The notes under the pieces were generated by a model, which saw only the letters and a program-made list of their open reading frames with translations, was not told the origin of the DNA and made no database searches. A stretch of DNA of 64,000 nucleotides from Niastella caeni. GTDB lineage: Bacteria; Bacteroidota; Bacteroidia; Chitinophagales; Chitinophagaceae. This document shows positions 63,522 through 64,000 of the stretch, in pieces. The position numbers were made by a program, and so were the translations under genes. Each line of letters starts with the position of its first letter. Position 1 is the stretch's first letter. The DNA is taken from NCBI RefSeq assembly GCF_004834005.1, contig NZ_STFF01000008.1:124001-188000 (forward strand), in the 5' to 3' direction.

Positions 63522-64000
63522 TTAATTATCTATTCTTTCTTCATTTGCTTTCACATTGGCATCTTCTTCCGCAATTTTTGTGAGCAGGTTGTCGGTAACC
63601 TTTTCTTCTGCCAGGGTTTGGTCCAACAACTCGGCCGCATCATCATGCCCCATGGTGCGGGCTAACGTAACCAACCCACCGTAGGTGGCTATTTCATAAT
63701 GTTCTGCTTTCTGTGCTGCAAAAATTAAACCCACATCCCGTTGGGCGCTGCCTTCATCGGTTTCATCAATAATGTCTGCGCCTTCATCTACAATACCCGC
63801 CATCGCCGCGCATTTGAGCCCTTTGGGTTCTTCGCCCAATAAATTAAATATATTTTCAAGTCGCGTTACATGATGAATGGTTTGTTCAAGATGATCATTA
63901 AACGCTTGCTTTAACCTGGTTGATGTAGCGGCCTCGGCCAGTTTGGGTAAAGTTTTTACCAGCTTCTTTTCAGCCCAATATACGTCCTGCAACTGTTGCA
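63522..64000 (-). CDS. YciF-like ferritin-fold (DUF892) protein, 5' partial
   Basis: This protein belongs to the YciE/YciF family of ferritin-like four-helix proteins, tied to stress responses but of uncertain activity. The visible part runs from QQLQDVYWAEKKLVKTLPKLAEAATS through HHVTRLENIFNLLGEEPKG and KAEHYEIATYGGLVTLARTMG, with the carboxylates and histidines (WAEKK, HHVTRLE, AEHYE) that could bind a di-metal site. The first methionine is missing: the frame stays open to the window edge, and a TTG at 63992 inside it encodes leucine rather than the start. Family alignments usually have about ten more residues upstream. Confidence 0.88.
   Translation of the reverse strand, partial: QQLQDVYWAEKKLVKTLPKLAEAATSTRLKQAFNDHLEQTIHHVTRLENIFNLLGEEPKGLKCAAMAGIVDEGADIIDETDEGSAQRDVGLIFAAQKAEHYEIATYGGLVTLARTMGHDDAAELLDQTLAEEKVTDNLLTKIAEEDANVKANEERIDN

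Noticed and set aside
1..64000. tRNA, rRNA, insertion sequence, integrase or att site
   Set aside because: Reading both strands gave no cloverleaf with T-loop consensus, no transposase or integrase motifs and no rRNA stretches.

Overview
The window looks like chromosome from a member of the Bacteroidota, most likely family Chitinophagaceae (Niastella/Chitinophaga-like; this placement is an inference). The signs are three SusC/SusD pairs, an ECF sigma/FecR anti-sigma pair, a type IX secretion C-terminal signal, TAnnTTTG-type promoter boxes, start regions without clear Shine-Dalgarno sequences, and intergenic DNA full of short degenerate repeats. No rRNA, tRNA, insertion sequence, prophage or CRISPR array was seen.

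Region 1 (1-7.2 kb, + strand) is a nitrate assimilation cluster. It holds the end of a NarK-type nitrate/nitrite transporter, a 1173-residue nitrate reductase that carries its own FAD/NAD(P)H and [2Fe-2S] electron-input modules, a nitrite-reductase-like protein without siroheme ligands that ends in a rubredoxin domain, a SelW/Rdx-type CxxC protein, and the molybdenum cofactor enzyme MobA.

Region 2 (7.3-9.7 kb, - strand) holds a MocR-type GntR/aminotransferase regulator and ribose-5-phosphate isomerase A. It is followed by 1.28 kb with no convincing gene but several structured inverted repeats.

Region 3 (10.9-58.2 kb) is a large pectin utilisation locus. A LacI-family regulator (- strand) is followed on the + strand by susC/susD pair 1; susC/susD pair 2 with a DUF4957/DUF5123-like surface lipoprotein, a PL1 pectate lyase and a CE12 rhamnogalacturonan acetylesterase; a 2559-residue secreted PL1-CE8 fusion with a type IX signal; an alpha/beta-hydrolase esterase, a CE8 pectinesterase and a GH43 enzyme; an ECF sigma and FecR anti-sigma pair; an STN-containing susC with susD (pair 3); and a GH28 polygalacturonase with a GH105 unsaturated-uronyl hydrolase. 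The locus ends with uxaB-uxaA, uxaC-kdgK-eda and an ExuT-type transporter. Together these take methylated and acetylated pectin at the cell surface to galacturonate, then tagaturonate, altronate, KDG and KDPG, and finally pyruvate and glyceraldehyde-3-phosphate. The notable regulatory observation is a shared module upstream of susC1, susC2 and the GH28 gene: a LacI-type palindrome with a central CG, exactly 37 bp, then AAATATCT(C/G), exactly 7 bp, then TTG.

Region 4 (58.4-64 kb) is unrelated housekeeping or accessory content: a small zinc-ribbon protein, a secreted beta-barrel-like protein, a ClC chloride channel/antiporter, an MFS transporter (- strand) and a partial YciF-like ferritin-fold protein (- strand) cut by the window edge.
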